From positions 1-58,739 of the forward strand of contig CAIWHR010000323.1 in the NCBI GenBank assembly GCA_903912485.1: DNA of 58,739 nucleotides, given 5' to 3'. Source of the DNA: an uncultured beta proteobacterium. Lineage in GTDB: Bacteria; Pseudomonadota; Gammaproteobacteria; Burkholderiales; Casimicrobiaceae. Positions 1 through 11,940 of this stretch are shown here, in pieces (the first letter of the stretch is position 1; every line of letters starts with the position of its first letter). A program made the position numbers and the translations under genes. The notes below the pieces were generated by a model, which saw only the letters and a list, made by a program, of their open reading frames with translations, was not told the DNA's origin and searched no databases.

Positions 1-133
1 CGCGGGCGGTGTGCTGTTCCCGCTTTACTTCACCCTCCCGCATTACTTCACCCGGTCACCCAATCCGGGAGATCGTCCGCCCCCGACCGCAAATCACCGC
101 GAAAGATCAACGGTGAAACAATCCGAGCGACAA

Positions 134-295
134 CACCATCGAACGGTTTGGCTTGGGGTGTGGGAACGCAATGCACGAGCAATCTCGTTCTATGAGCGGT
201 GGCAATTCAAGACGGTCGGTGATCACGAGTTCCGTCTAGGGACGGACGATCAAACAGACTTGATCATGGTGCGACCCGTGCTGGGTGCGCCATAA
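134..295 (+). pseudogene. C-terminal remnant of a GNAT-family N-acetyltransferase
   Basis: Translation HHRTVWLGVWERNARAISFYERWQFKTVGDHEFRLGTDDQTDLIMVRP matches the acetyl-CoA binding/C-terminal part of GNAT proteins; the N-terminal half is absent from the ORF. Confidence 0.7.
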
Positions 296-587
296 ACGCG
301 CGGTCCAGTTAACGCGACGCGGGGCGACATTTCCGCTTGCATTTGCCTCTATCACGGCCTGCGTTGCGCGGTTGCACTTGGCCGTCGAGCGTCTCCATTC
401 CGGATCCGTTTGGACAACTGCTTTCTGCAAATGCGAATGACGGCAACGGGTCGATCTGCAACCGTCAGTGATCAGGCCGCGGAAGGTCAGCGGGGACGGT
501 GACTGACCGGCCAGTTGCGGGTATCGCTGTGATCCGATTGGCTCCGGAAAAGCTGCCACTCGAACGACTCACCGCTCCGAACCTCCG

Positions 588-1028
588 TTAGCGGAGCACG
601 CCCCGCAGGGTCATGTACCGAGAGTACACAATGAACAAAACCAGCAGACCGGCGATGACGGTGCTCGCGATCGCCATCTGCTGGCCCATCACGGCGCCCC
701 CGTTTGTGAGGACGTAGGTGTAAAGCAGGCTGACGAGAAATGCCAACAGCGACAGGATAAAGACAGGAAAGGCCTGCTGCCTGCGCAACAGCAGGAGGAT
801 CGAAGCCAGGAAAGCCCCAAAGACCCCGACCGCCCAAACGACGGTCATCCAACTCGGCATCTGTTGGTAGTGGGCGATTTGATCGGGCGTCATACCCGCA
901 CTGGCCTGGTACTTGGCGCCCTGCGCCATGCTCATCACGAAGTCGAACACCCCGATGAAGTTGAACAGCACCGCGATCAAGCCAACCAGCCAAATGTGCC
1001 ACGGAGTCTTCAGTGGTGCATCTATCAT
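588..1028 (-). CDS. small integral membrane protein, 4 predicted TM segments, conserved hypothetical
   Basis: MIDAPLKTPWHIWLVGLIAVLFNFIGVFDF... four hydrophobic stretches; internal Met preferred over the longer ORF start. Confidence 0.7.
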   Translation of the reverse strand: MIDAPLKTPWHIWLVGLIAVLFNFIGVFDFVMSMAQGAKYQASAGMTPDQIAHYQQMPSWMTVVWAVGVFGAFLASILLLLRRQQAFPVFILSLLAFLVSLLYTYVLTNGGAVMGQQMAIASTVIAGLLVLFIVYSRYMTLRGVLR

Positions 1029-1184
1029 CGCAATCTCCAAAGATCGAGCCACCGTGCGGCAAGTTATCATAGCAGGACGGGGCAAGCCAAAAATTGGCCG
1101 CCTGACACCGGCCGCTGCCCACTGTCTGGAGTGGGTCGTTACCGGTCGGCCAGGGTATTCATGGGAAACCCTGCCTGAGCTCAT

Positions 1185-2081
1185 TTGTTGTGCGTTGCGC
1201 CATCGCATCCGACCCGCCGCAAACGCTGGCGGCGACCCTCACCGATCTTGATCAACGGACCATCACCGAACGAGACCGCGCTCACCCTGGCGGCATTTCT
1301 GTACGCGCACGAGCTGTATCACTACCGCTTTGACGCCCACTGCCTTCAGATGGAAGCGACCGGCGGATTGCCGGTATACAGGCCATACCGTAGGCTGGTC
1401 GCGAACCGGCCGATCAACGAATGGCACGAGGAGTCGATCGCCAATTTCTACGGCCTGAAAGCCGTTCAGCCGAGCCCAAAATTCTCCTACCCTCAGCCCA
1501 TATGCGACTACTTGTGGGACCTGGTGGCATACAGCCCGGGCGCTTACGCCGGAGGCATAGACAAGCAGCAGAGGGCCCGAAAGGAACACATGGCTCAGCA
1601 GGCCAGCGCAGCGTTTGGCAACGCTGGCCCGACCGTTTGGCAGGATCTGGTCAAGTCGACCATTCGCACCGGAATGGGCCTTTCAAAGCCACGCGAATCC
1701 ACACTGAGCTCCTACTTGCACCTGGACAATTGCCCGGTTTACTGGATCGACTGGGTCAAAGGTGGAAAGAGTGTCCTGGTGCCATACGCGGCGTCCGTTG
1801 CTGAGATCAACAACGATTTCATCAGGCGGTACCTAGCAGGGGTTCAGGACCACCACAGCGATCACAGCTACTACCGGATCGACAACGGGGAGAAGGTCAA
1901 GCTTCCAAACCCGCACCGGGCTGATCTGACCAATCGCGAGTTCAACAACATCATCGGCAAGGCCGGAATGACCAGCCCGCAGTTCTACAGAGAGCGGGAT
2001 CGAACGTCTGTTTGGCGAAAAGGTGTCCCTCGCAGCCCGGTGCTGCCCCCGCGTTTCCCATCGAAGGGTGGAGCGAGTTAG
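1185..2081 (+). CDS. HExxH putative metallopeptidase-like protein with HicA-like C-terminal region (start uncertain)
   Basis: HELYHYRFDAHCLQME (HExxH) followed by WHEESIANFYGL; C-terminus SYYRIDNGEKVKLPNPHRADLTNREFNNIIGKAGM resembles the HicA fold signature. Confidence 0.5.
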   Translation: MLCVAPSHPTRRKRWRRPSPILINGPSPNETALTLAAFLYAHELYHYRFDAHCLQMEATGGLPVYRPYRRLVANRPINEWHEESIANFYGLKAVQPSPKFSYPQPICDYLWDLVAYSPGAYAGGIDKQQRARKEHMAQQASAAFGNAGPTVWQDLVKSTIRTGMGLSKPRESTLSSYLHLDNCPVYWIDWVKGGKSVLVPYAASVAEINNDFIRRYLAGVQDHHSDHSYYRIDNGEKVKLPNPHRADLTNREFNNIIGKAGMTSPQFYRERDRTSVWRKGVPRSPVLPPRFPSKGGAS

Positions 2082-2406
2082 AGGCGATTGGGTCTCGACG
2101 AATGCAGGTCGGGGCGTGGTGGTAGAAGCGCGGGGAGCGGAATCCTTACTCCATGTCGCGCGGAAGGCCTACCTCCTTCGCCCTGTGGTGCAGGACTGCG
2201 AGAGGGCAGTACTCCCCAGTGCTATACTCCACCACCAAGGAAATCAGGGGCCTGCACTCGCGGGTCCCTTTTCTTTTGGGCCCCGTGCCCATTCCGTGCC
2301 CATCCTGTGCCCATGCGTTTTCGGAATCGCGGGCGCAACCTGCGCTGATTCACTTCCGGCGACCTCCGCACGACGTGCCCATCGTCGCCCGTGCCCAGCC
2401 GCGTCG

Positions 2407-2628
2407 CTATTTCGTCGCCTTTTTCGGATCCGGCAGGTACTCCACGAGATCGCTCAGCGCGCAATTCAGATACAAGCAGAGCCCATCCAGCGTCGCCAAG
2501 TCCACCCGCTCAGCCGTCTCGTGATAGAGCCGCGTCAGCGTCCCGCGGTTGATCCCCGTGTCGCGCACGACATCGCTGATCTTCAGCCGGCGCTCGCCGA
2601 GAAGGCGCGACAGGTGGCACTTAATCAT
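2407..2628 (-). CDS. Cro/C1-type helix-turn-helix regulator
   Basis: 73 aa: MIKCHLSRLLGERRLKISDVVRDTGINRGTLTRLYHETAERVDLATLDGLCLYLNCALSDLVEYLPD, compact XRE/HTH_26-like pattern. Confidence 0.85.
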   Translation of the reverse strand: MIKCHLSRLLGERRLKISDVVRDTGINRGTLTRLYHETAERVDLATLDGLCLYLNCALSDLVEYLPDPKKATK

Positions 2629-2776
2629 GGTTGCAATTTAGATACACAATGATCTTCAGAAGGTCAATTTAACTTGACATAGATCGCCATGCGCCTACAA
2701 TGATCTCCCACAGATCATATTTCTCGGTCAGAGAAAAATATGGTCTCCAAGTGAATGTTACCGGAAGGAGATCCGC

Positions 2777-3349
2777 ATGTCGAAGACCTACCTCTCAACC
2801 GATCAGCTTGCCGCCCGGCTGCCGTATTCGCCGCGGACGATCCGCGAGCAACTCAAGGACAGCGTGTTCCTCGAGGGAGTGCATTACATCCGCCCCTTCG
2901 CCCATGCCGACGCCGGGTTGTCGCGAGCGAAGGGCGGGCCGGTCGCGGGCAAGCTGCTCGACGACGCGACGCTGGCCGACGTCTTCGGCGTCGAGATGGC
3001 CGAGCTTGCGCCGGCGATCGTGCCGGCGAAGCGGAGGAGTCGGTCGGGCCAAACCCTGGCGGCGGGGTTGCCAGCCAAGCCCGCCAAGGCGGCGCGGGCA
3101 AAGCAGCCTGCCGTGAACGCGTCCGCCAACGCCGGGAAGAGACCACCGGGCGTCGCCAAAGCCAAGCCGCCGGCCAAGACGCCGTCGAAGGCGCGCGAGC
3201 CGACCGTCGGCGCCACGGCCACGAAGGCCGAGGCCGGGGGCAAGGCACGCGCGCCGAAGCCCCCGCCGCGCGGAAGGCCGCGGCACGACGCACGCTGGCC
3301 GTACCGGGAAAGGTTTCCTCGCGCTGAGTGCGGATGGCGGCCCGGGTGA
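2777..3349 (+). CDS. chimeric protein: excisionase/MerR-like HTH N-terminus fused to the C-terminal tail of a SWIM zinc-finger protein
   Basis: N-terminus MSKTYLSTDQLAARLPYSPRTIREQLKDSVFLEGVHYIRPF is HTH-like; residues after RPF (HADAGLSRAKGGPVAGKLLDDATLADVFGVEMAELAPAI...) are near-identical to the tail of the SWIM protein at 35269-36126. Confidence 0.7.
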   Translation: MSKTYLSTDQLAARLPYSPRTIREQLKDSVFLEGVHYIRPFAHADAGLSRAKGGPVAGKLLDDATLADVFGVEMAELAPAIVPAKRRSRSGQTLAAGLPAKPAKAARAKQPAVNASANAGKRPPGVAKAKPPAKTPSKAREPTVGATATKAEAGGKARAPKPPPRGRPRHDARWPYRERFPRAECGWRPG

Positions 3350-3407
3350 CGGTGCGCGCCTGCAGCAGCGAGGTGCCGCCGGCCGGTGCCGGCTCGCCTG
3401 CGACCGC

Positions 3408-3492
3408 GTCCGATACTATCGACAGCTTACGCCGGATGGTCCGAAGTATCGGACAGCGACTCCAACAAGGTTTTTGTCCGATACTATTGACA
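3408..3492. promoter_or_regulatory. putative hipBA operator/promoter: three copies of GTCCGATACT (two direct, one inverted) ending in TTGACA
   Basis: GTCCGATACT at 3408-3417 and 3476-3485, its reverse complement AGTATCGGAC at 3445-3454, TTGACA at 3487-3492, upstream of hipB. Confidence 0.55.
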
Positions 3493-3525
3493 CAATAGCC
3501 ATATATGTCCATATTATCGTACATA

Positions 3526-3876
3526 ATGAGTCGAATCTTTCAGCGTCCCTTCCCTTCCGTCCAGCGACAGATGGAGGCGTTCGGTGGCCGCCTTCGTCTT
3601 GCACGGCTGCGCCGCAGGATTTCCACGGTTCAGATGGCCGAGCGTATGGCCGTGTCCCGCGACACCCTCAATCGACTGGAGAAGGGAGACGCGACCATCG
3701 CTCTGGGCACCTACCTGCGTGCTCTGCGGGTACTCGGATTGGACCGCGACCTGGATCTGGTCGCAAAGGACGACGAACTCGGCCGCAAGTTGCAGGACTT
3801 GGACCTGCAACCGGCGGCTTCCCGCCCTCCAGCCCGCCGACGCACCAAGACAGCGGTTGACCGTGGCAGCGAGTAG
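3526..3876 (+). CDS. hipB: HipB-like antitoxin, XRE-family
   Basis: RLRLARLRRRISTVQMAERMAVSRDTLNRLEKGDATIALGTYLRALRVLGL HTH; overlaps the hipA start. Confidence 0.85.
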   Translation: MSRIFQRPFPSVQRQMEAFGGRLRLARLRRRISTVQMAERMAVSRDTLNRLEKGDATIALGTYLRALRVLGLDRDLDLVAKDDELGRKLQDLDLQPAASRPPARRRTKTAVDRGSE

Positions 3877-5131
3877 ACAACAAGCCGTTCGCGAGTCCTA
3901 CCAAGTGCATCTGGACGCACGCGAGTTGGGCATCCAGACCAGGGTCGGAACCCTGGGGCGGCACGAATCGAAAGCGAATGTGCCGGCCGCGTTCGAATAC
4001 GACCCTGCCTGGCTGAAGAGCGGCAAGGCTTTCATGCTCGACCCCCGCCTCGAGCTGTACGGTGGCCAGCAGCACCCCGCGCACACAGCACCGGCGTTCG
4101 GCATGTTCATGGACTCGGCGCCAGACCGATGGGGCCGAGTCCTGATGGAGCGGCGCGAGGCTCTGACCGCTCGGAGAGAGGACCGAAAGCCGCGCCGCCT
4201 GCTGGAAATCGACTTTCTGCTGGGGGTTCATGACCTCACGCGGATGGGCGCCCTGCGCCTGCGCGCCAAGGACGACACCCCTTTCCTCGACAACAGTTCC
4301 CTCGGCGCCCCGCCCGTCACCGACTTGGGTCAGCTGGCACATGCGAGTCGCGCCATCGAGAACGCGGACGCAGAGAACCTGCCGGAGTATGAGCGCTGGC
4401 TGGCCATGCTCATCGCGCCGGGCACTTCGCTAGGGGGGGCGCGACCCAAGGCGAACTTCACCGAGCCCGGGGGAGCCCTCTGGATTGCGAAGTTCCCGGC
4501 CAAGGACGACCGCTACGACGTCGGCGCCTGGGAGTTGGTAGCCCGGAACCTGGCGCACCGAGCAGGTATCTGGATGTCCGAAGCGCAAGGGCTGAAGTTG
4601 ACGGAGCGCCATCTTACCTACTGCGCCAAGCGCTTCGACCGGGACGGCGACAGCCGTCGCATGTTTTCCTCGGCGATGACGCTGCTGGAATTCACCGATG
4701 GCGAGGAGGGAGCCAGCTACCTGGACCTCGCCGAGTTCCTCAGCGACCATGGGGCCCAAGGATGCATCGACTCCGACCTCGAACAATTGTTCCGCCGCGT
4801 GCTATTCAACGTCCGCATCGGCAATCGAGACGACCACCTGCGCAATCACGGCTTCATCCGCGCCACCACGGGCTGGCGCCTGGCGCCTGCCTACGACGTC
4901 AATCCGAATCCGCACAAGGATGCGCACGCACTCACCGTTGACGGCGCGACCCGGGAGCCCGACATTGACGCAGCACTGGCCTGCGCCGAGTTGTATCGGG
5001 TCACCGACCAGCGTGCGATGGCAGTCCTCGCAGAGGTTGACCGGACCATCAAGGACTGGCGGCTCGAGGCCGCCGCAAACAGTCTGGGACGCACAGAAAT
5101 TGCCACGATGGAGCGCGTTATCGAAGGCTGA
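3863..5131 (+). CDS. hipA: HipA-family serine/threonine kinase toxin (module 1)
   Basis: GTG start overlapping hipB; contains SLGGARPKANF, LWIAKFPAKDDRYDVGAWE, FDRDGDSRR, NVRIGNRDDHLRNHGF and W-LAPAYDVNPNP HipA motifs. Confidence 0.9.
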   Translation: MAASRQQAVRESYQVHLDARELGIQTRVGTLGRHESKANVPAAFEYDPAWLKSGKAFMLDPRLELYGGQQHPAHTAPAFGMFMDSAPDRWGRVLMERREALTARREDRKPRRLLEIDFLLGVHDLTRMGALRLRAKDDTPFLDNSSLGAPPVTDLGQLAHASRAIENADAENLPEYERWLAMLIAPGTSLGGARPKANFTEPGGALWIAKFPAKDDRYDVGAWELVARNLAHRAGIWMSEAQGLKLTERHLTYCAKRFDRDGDSRRMFSSAMTLLEFTDGEEGASYLDLAEFLSDHGAQGCIDSDLEQLFRRVLFNVRIGNRDDHLRNHGFIRATTGWRLAPAYDVNPNPHKDAHALTVDGATREPDIDAALACAELYRVTDQRAMAVLAEVDRTIKDWRLEAAANSLGRTEIATMERVIEG

Positions 5132-5342
5132 ATCGACGTCTGACGGCGACTTGGCTGGGCGATGATCGGAGGCCAATCATCTAGTAGCACCCGTTCATCG
5201 GGGGTAGTAGCTGTCGGCGCGCAAGTCCGACTACCCGCCACGCGCAATATCATCCACTCGGTCAAACGGTCGCGTGAGCCCGAGCCTTCGCGGATCGAAG
5301 GCGCGACAAGGACGACGTGGTCGACCTGACCGCGCCGAAGTG

Positions 5343-5460
5343 AGCGAGGGCATGGTGGCGCTCGCCGAGAATCGTGAAGGAAAGCGTACGCTGCGCACTC
5401 ACGCTATCGAGTACAAGCCGGCACCGAAGGTAACGCCACAGGAGTTGGTACAGGTGAAGT
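5343..5460 (+). pseudogene. truncated HigA/YgiT-type HTH antitoxin remnant
   Basis: SEGMVALAENREGKRTLRTHAIEYKPAPKVTPQELVQV matches the N-terminal part of such antitoxins; the frame then diverges before the HTH core and runs into the IS21 end. Confidence 0.55.
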
Positions 5461-5520
5461 ACGCCAACTGTCCGTGGATGATTTCGATTGGGAACAGGCG
5501 CTCATACGGGTACGGCGACC

Positions 5521-5612
5521 GACGATTCCGGAGCAACGTGACCGCGCTTTCCGATGGAACGTGACCGGTGATTCCGGAGCAACGTGACCGGTGATTCCGA
5601 TCGATCGTGACC
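5521..5612. repeat. four tandem 23-bp units (GGTGATTCCGGAGCAACGTGACC type), IS21-family terminal repeats
   Basis: Units 5521-5543, 5544-5566, 5567-5589, 5590-5612, each ending CGTGACC; next to an istA fragment. Confidence 0.75.
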
Positions 5613-5680
5613 GATTCCGGCGCGCGAGCGGAATTGGCGGTCACGGTCCGGATTCGGTGGTTGCAAGCGGGCGGGCAACG

Positions 5681-5825
5681 CCGGGCTGGGCTGGCCGCTG
5701 CCGCCGGACATGGACGAGGTGCGGCTCGAGGCATTGCTGTTCCCGCACGCGGCGCCGGCGCTGGAGCGCCATGCCGCGCCCGATTTCGCCCACCTGCACC
5801 AGGAGCTCAAGCGCAAGGGAGTCAC
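5681..5825 (+). mobile_element. istA: IS21-family transposase (IstA) internal fragment
   Basis: [49 protein letters not shown] is the familiar IstA segment; sequence switches abruptly to the hipA2 3' end. Confidence 0.75.
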
Positions 5826-5833
5826 CCGCCGCG

Positions 5834-7063
5834 TCACCCGGAGCCGACGCGCTTGCGGTTGCGCTCCACGGCGGCCACGATGGCCGCGACCGTCGCTCGG
5901 CGAATGGGCAACTCGGCGGCGCCCCGCTTCAGCTCCGCGGCTACCGCCACCATTCGGTCGAGCACGCCGCATGCCCACACCGCATCGAGCGCGGCGTCCT
6001 GCGCCAAGGCCAGCAAATGGCGGCGCCCGGGGTCGCGCGCCTCGCCCAGCACGCTCATCTGGTGTTCCCCGCCCGGCCCCTCGCTGTAGCTGAGGTCGTA
6101 GCTGGGCGCCAATTGCCAACGCCACTCGCGGCTCATTCGGAACGAGAGATTGCGAGCGTGGTCGTCCCGGTTGTGCATCAGCACGTTGAAGGTCGCGACC
6201 TCGAACCCCTTGCGCACCTCCCGCTCATCCCCGGTGATCGCGCGCACCGCCCGCAGGAACGTCGCGTAGTCGAGCGCGGGCGTCCGAATGTCGGCATCCA
6301 GCGCGCCCGCGAGCGTATGCACAGGAACGCGGCAGCCACCCTCCCGGTCGAAGCGCGCGACGCCGAATGCGGCGAGCTTGGGCGCAAGGTCGAAATAGTG
6401 GGTCACGGGCACGACGAGGCCGCAGGCGCGAGCCATGCGCGCGTACAACTCCTCGACTGCGCACGCTTCCTTGTGCTCATCCGCGGCCTGGAACTTGATC
6501 AGCCACGGCGAACCCGTGGCCGTTGGATCGCTGCTCACGACGCCGGTCGCGGCATCGTACTGGACCAGCACCTTCGGCCGTGCCCCCTGCGGGGAACCGC
6601 CAAGCACCGCGAGTGCCCGCAATGCGGCGCTCTCCCGGTCGGCGATCACCTTGCGTGACTCCCTCGCCAGCGTGAGAAGTTCGATGTCGACGGGTGTGAC
6701 GCCAACGTCCGCGGGTGGCTCGAAGGCAAACGCGCCGATGGTCCGGTCACCGACGAACGCCAAGCGGTCGAGCGGCGACAGGCGCGTCGGATCGCGGCCG
6801 GCCTTGCGCCATAGGCGATCCATCAGCAGCCGGCCCCAGCCGTCGGGCAGGGCGTCGGCGAGCAAGCCCGGCAGGCGGTCCTGATGGCCCGGGAAGCCCC
6901 CATACGCCGCTACCCGCAGCCGCAGGCGCAGCGGCGAGAACTCAATGCCCCTGGTGAGCGCCGTCGCCGAGTATTCGAACAGCAGGGCTGTACCGTTGTC
7001 GGCGAGCGTTCCCAGCGGCCAGTCCTGCCCCCAGCCAACGCAGCGCACGAGCAGCTTGATCAT
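5834..7063 (-). CDS. hipA: HipA-family toxin (module 2)
   Basis: [73 protein letters not shown] motifs. Confidence 0.92.
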   Translation of the reverse strand: MIKLLVRCVGWGQDWPLGTLADNGTALLFEYSATALTRGIEFSPLRLRLRVAAYGGFPGHQDRLPGLLADALPDGWGRLLMDRLWRKAGRDPTRLSPLDRLAFVGDRTIGAFAFEPPADVGVTPVDIELLTLARESRKVIADRESAALRALAVLGGSPQGARPKVLVQYDAATGVVSSDPTATGSPWLIKFQAADEHKEACAVEELYARMARACGLVVPVTHYFDLAPKLAAFGVARFDREGGCRVPVHTLAGALDADIRTPALDYATFLRAVRAITGDEREVRKGFEVATFNVLMHNRDDHARNLSFRMSREWRWQLAPSYDLSYSEGPGGEHQMSVLGEARDPGRRHLLALAQDAALDAVWACGVLDRMVAVAAELKRGAAELPIRRATVAAIVAAVERNRKRVGSG

Positions 7064-7380
7064 CGGCGCGAGCGGCGCGGCGCACGCTGTCGCGGCGCGC
7101 GCTCGGCACGCTCCATCTGCGCAATCGACTGCGCCTTGATGACGAAAAGATCCTGCATTGCGTCGACCAAACCCAAGGCGAGCACGACGTGCAGCAGGGA
7201 CCCGAGAGAGGATTGACCTGTGTTCTCCAGCGCCTTCACCGTGCTGCCGGACAGGCCGGCCCGTCGCGCCAGTTCGTCTTGGGTGAAGCCCTGCGCAAGC
7301 CGCTGGGCGCGGAGCCGCGCTCCCAGCTCCCGCCCGACCTCGGCCGCGGTCGCGAGTGTAAACGATGGAATATTGCCCAT
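7060..7380 (-). CDS. hipB: HipB-like XRE antitoxin (module 2)
   Basis: LGARLRAQRLAQGFTQDELARRAGLSGSTVKALENTGQSSLGSLLHVVLALGL; ATGA overlap with hipA2. Confidence 0.88.
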   Translation of the reverse strand: MGNIPSFTLATAAEVGRELGARLRAQRLAQGFTQDELARRAGLSGSTVKALENTGQSSLGSLLHVVLALGLVDAMQDLFVIKAQSIAQMERAERAPRQRAPRRSRR

Positions 7381-7389
7381 TATAATCTA

Positions 7390-7406
7390 CTATTGGCCAT
7401 TAATAG
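7390..7406. promoter_or_regulatory. inverted repeat CTATT-N7-AATAG upstream of hipB2, candidate autoregulatory operator
   Basis: CTATTGGCCATTAATAG in an AT-rich stretch immediately upstream of the module 2 start. Confidence 0.4.
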
Positions 7407-7425
7407 GTGTAATTATACCCATTAG

Positions 7426-9804
<2,379 letters not shown>

Positions 9805-10186
9805 TGTCAGACGAAAGGTCTTCCTTCGAGGGTTTCGATGGCGCAGCCGCGACCGAGCAGCGGGTGATCAGGCCAGATTCGGGTTGCGCGTGATTCCGCT
9901 ACGCCTCCAGTCCGGGCCTCGGATGCCGATATGGCTATCGACCCAGCTTCGTCACAGAGGTGCCGATTCTTGACGACGATCGTCCATCGCCAGGGGCGTG
10001 TGGGTAAGCAGGCTCGGGTGGAACGGCAAATGGGAACCGCCGAATTCCTGCCGCCATTGCAGATCGTCCGGCAGAGCCTTGCCGACGACGGCGACGCCGG
10101 CTCATTTGCGATCTCCATTCCCGTGGCCTCGATGCGCATAGCGGGATTCTTCCCGCGCGTAGAACGTGGCGGCAGATGCAGGGGCG

Positions 10187-11287
10187 TCAGGTACCGGTCT
10201 TGCGCGCCGGACGCCCGCTGCGCACCTCGCGCCGCATACCGACCACCAGCGTGATCAGCGTCAGCGGTACGACGAAATAGAGCATCGTCATCGACAGGAG
10301 CGGGAGGGCATCGTGGTGCTGCGCCGACAGAATTAGATAAGCGGTGTACGCAACGTAGTAGCCGAGGAAGACGACGCCTTCCCAGCGCGCGATCTGCCGT
10401 CCGGTAAAGAACACCGGGAAGCACGCGACGGCCACCGCCGTCATCACCGGCAGATCGAAGGCCAGCACCGAGGGGGCAACCGCGAGTGGCTCTTGGGCGA
10501 CCAGACTCGACGCGCCCAGCACGGCGAGGATGTTGAACGTGTTGCTGCCGACGACATTGCCGATGGCGATGTCCCGCTCGCCACGGATCGTCGCCATGAT
10601 GGAAGTCGCGACCTCCGGCAGCGACGTGCCGGCGGCGACGATCGTCAGCCCGACGACCAGTTCCGACACTCCCATTCCCCGAGCGACGGTGATCGCCGCC
10701 TCGACCAGGAGTGTCGACCCGAGCACCAGCATCCCGAGGCCGGTCATCACCAACAGCAGCTGCACGCCCCAATGACTGTCCCAGCCGCCCTTCGGCACGA
10801 ACGCATCGGCGTACTGCTGTAGGGTCACCTTGGTTTCCCGCCGGGATTGGATAACCAGAAAGGCGGTGTACGCGACGACCAGGCCGAACAGCAGCGCGCC
10901 GTCTGGCCCACTGATGCGGCCGTCGGCGGCCAGCGCCCAGAGGAGCAGCGAGGCACCGATCATCACCGGTACCTCCTGGCGGATAAGCTGGGCGTTGACG
11001 ACCAGCGGTGCGATCAGTGCGGAAGCACCAAGGATGAACAACACGTTGAAAATGTTGCTGCCGACGACGTTGCCGATGGCGATGTCGACCTGCCCGGTCA
11101 GCGCGCCCTGGACGGACACCGCCATCTCTGGCGCGCTCGTGCCATATGCCACGATAGTCAGCCCGATGACCAGCGGCGAGACGCCGAACGACAGCGCGAT
11201 CTTCGACGCCCCGCGCACCAGCGCCTCGGCTCCGACGACCAATAGAACGAGCCCGACCACGAACCAGACGAATTGCATGAGCATCAT
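10187..11287 (-). CDS. calcium/sodium antiporter, CaCA family (YrbG-like)
   Basis: Two internally repeated GTSxPE..GNVVGSN-FN motifs (AYGTSAPEMAVS...GNVVGSNIFN and AAGTSLPEVATS...GNVVGSNTFN). Confidence 0.92.
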   Translation of the reverse strand: MMLMQFVWFVVGLVLLVVGAEALVRGASKIALSFGVSPLVIGLTIVAYGTSAPEMAVSVQGALTGQVDIAIGNVVGSNIFNVLFILGASALIAPLVVNAQLIRQEVPVMIGASLLLWALAADGRISGPDGALLFGLVVAYTAFLVIQSRRETKVTLQQYADAFVPKGGWDSHWGVQLLLVMTGLGMLVLGSTLLVEAAITVARGMGVSELVVGLTIVAAGTSLPEVATSIMATIRGERDIAIGNVVGSNTFNILAVLGASSLVAQEPLAVAPSVLAFDLPVMTAVAVACFPVFFTGRQIARWEGVVFLGYYVAYTAYLILSAQHHDALPLLSMTMLYFVVPLTLITLVVGMRREVRSGRPARKTGT

Positions 11288-11730
11288 TCAAGGCTCCCCT
11301 GAACCCACCCGGAAAACGCAGCGCGCACCCATCCTCCGCGCAGTCCTATGGAAGGCACCTCCACGTGGTACAGGGGGAAGCTACCGACACGGCGGATGGA
11401 GAGGTGACTGTCCGCCAACTCGTGCCATCCTGCGTCGAGCGGAACGCCGGGGAGATCATATTGTAAACGCTTGGTACCAGGCACAACCTGATCGCATCGC
11501 CTGCGCGATCTTGACAAGCCGGTGAGCGCATCCGCGACGGCGCACACGGCGGTTGGAGACCGAGGCTCCGGGGATACACGCTGACGACCATGCGGAGGCA
11601 TGGGCGGTTGCGCACACGATTGCAGCTGCAGCAGGAGTTGAACCCAAGAGGTCGACGGCCAGTCCTAACGCCTCAGGGAAGCCGAGGAACGCGCGGCCAA
11701 GCGCAAGCAACGGCGTAGCGGGAGGAAGTC

Positions 11731-11940
11731 GTGACCGTCCCCCGCATCCGCCCGCTGCAACTGCCCGCGCACTGGACGCCGGCCGAAGCGCTCGCCGTGT
11801 TCGAACTGCTCGACCAACTGCGCGATCACCTCTGGACCCACTACGGCCCCGACATCCAGCAAGCCTTCCGCGACCAGATCGACGATCACGACCCGGGCCA
11901 GTGCCGGCTTACGCAGGATTGGGGCCGCCCTGCGGCGTGA
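11731..11940 (+). CDS. small conserved hypothetical protein
   Basis: GTG start; MTVPRIRPLQLPAHWTPAEALAVFELLDQLRDHLWTHYGPDIQQAFRDQ, regular amphipathic helical pattern. Confidence 0.45.
   Translation: MTVPRIRPLQLPAHWTPAEALAVFELLDQLRDHLWTHYGPDIQQAFRDQIDDHDPGQCRLTQDWGRPAA

Noticed and set aside
5834-7063. Treating the two HipA proteins as a recent duplication
   Set aside because: They share only family motifs; overall sequences and operators differ, so they are separate modules.
9807-11291. 494-aa minus-strand ORF overlapping the CaCA antiporter
   Set aside because: Same region as the antiporter in a different frame; antiporter frame has the duplicated GTSxPE/GNVVGSN motifs.
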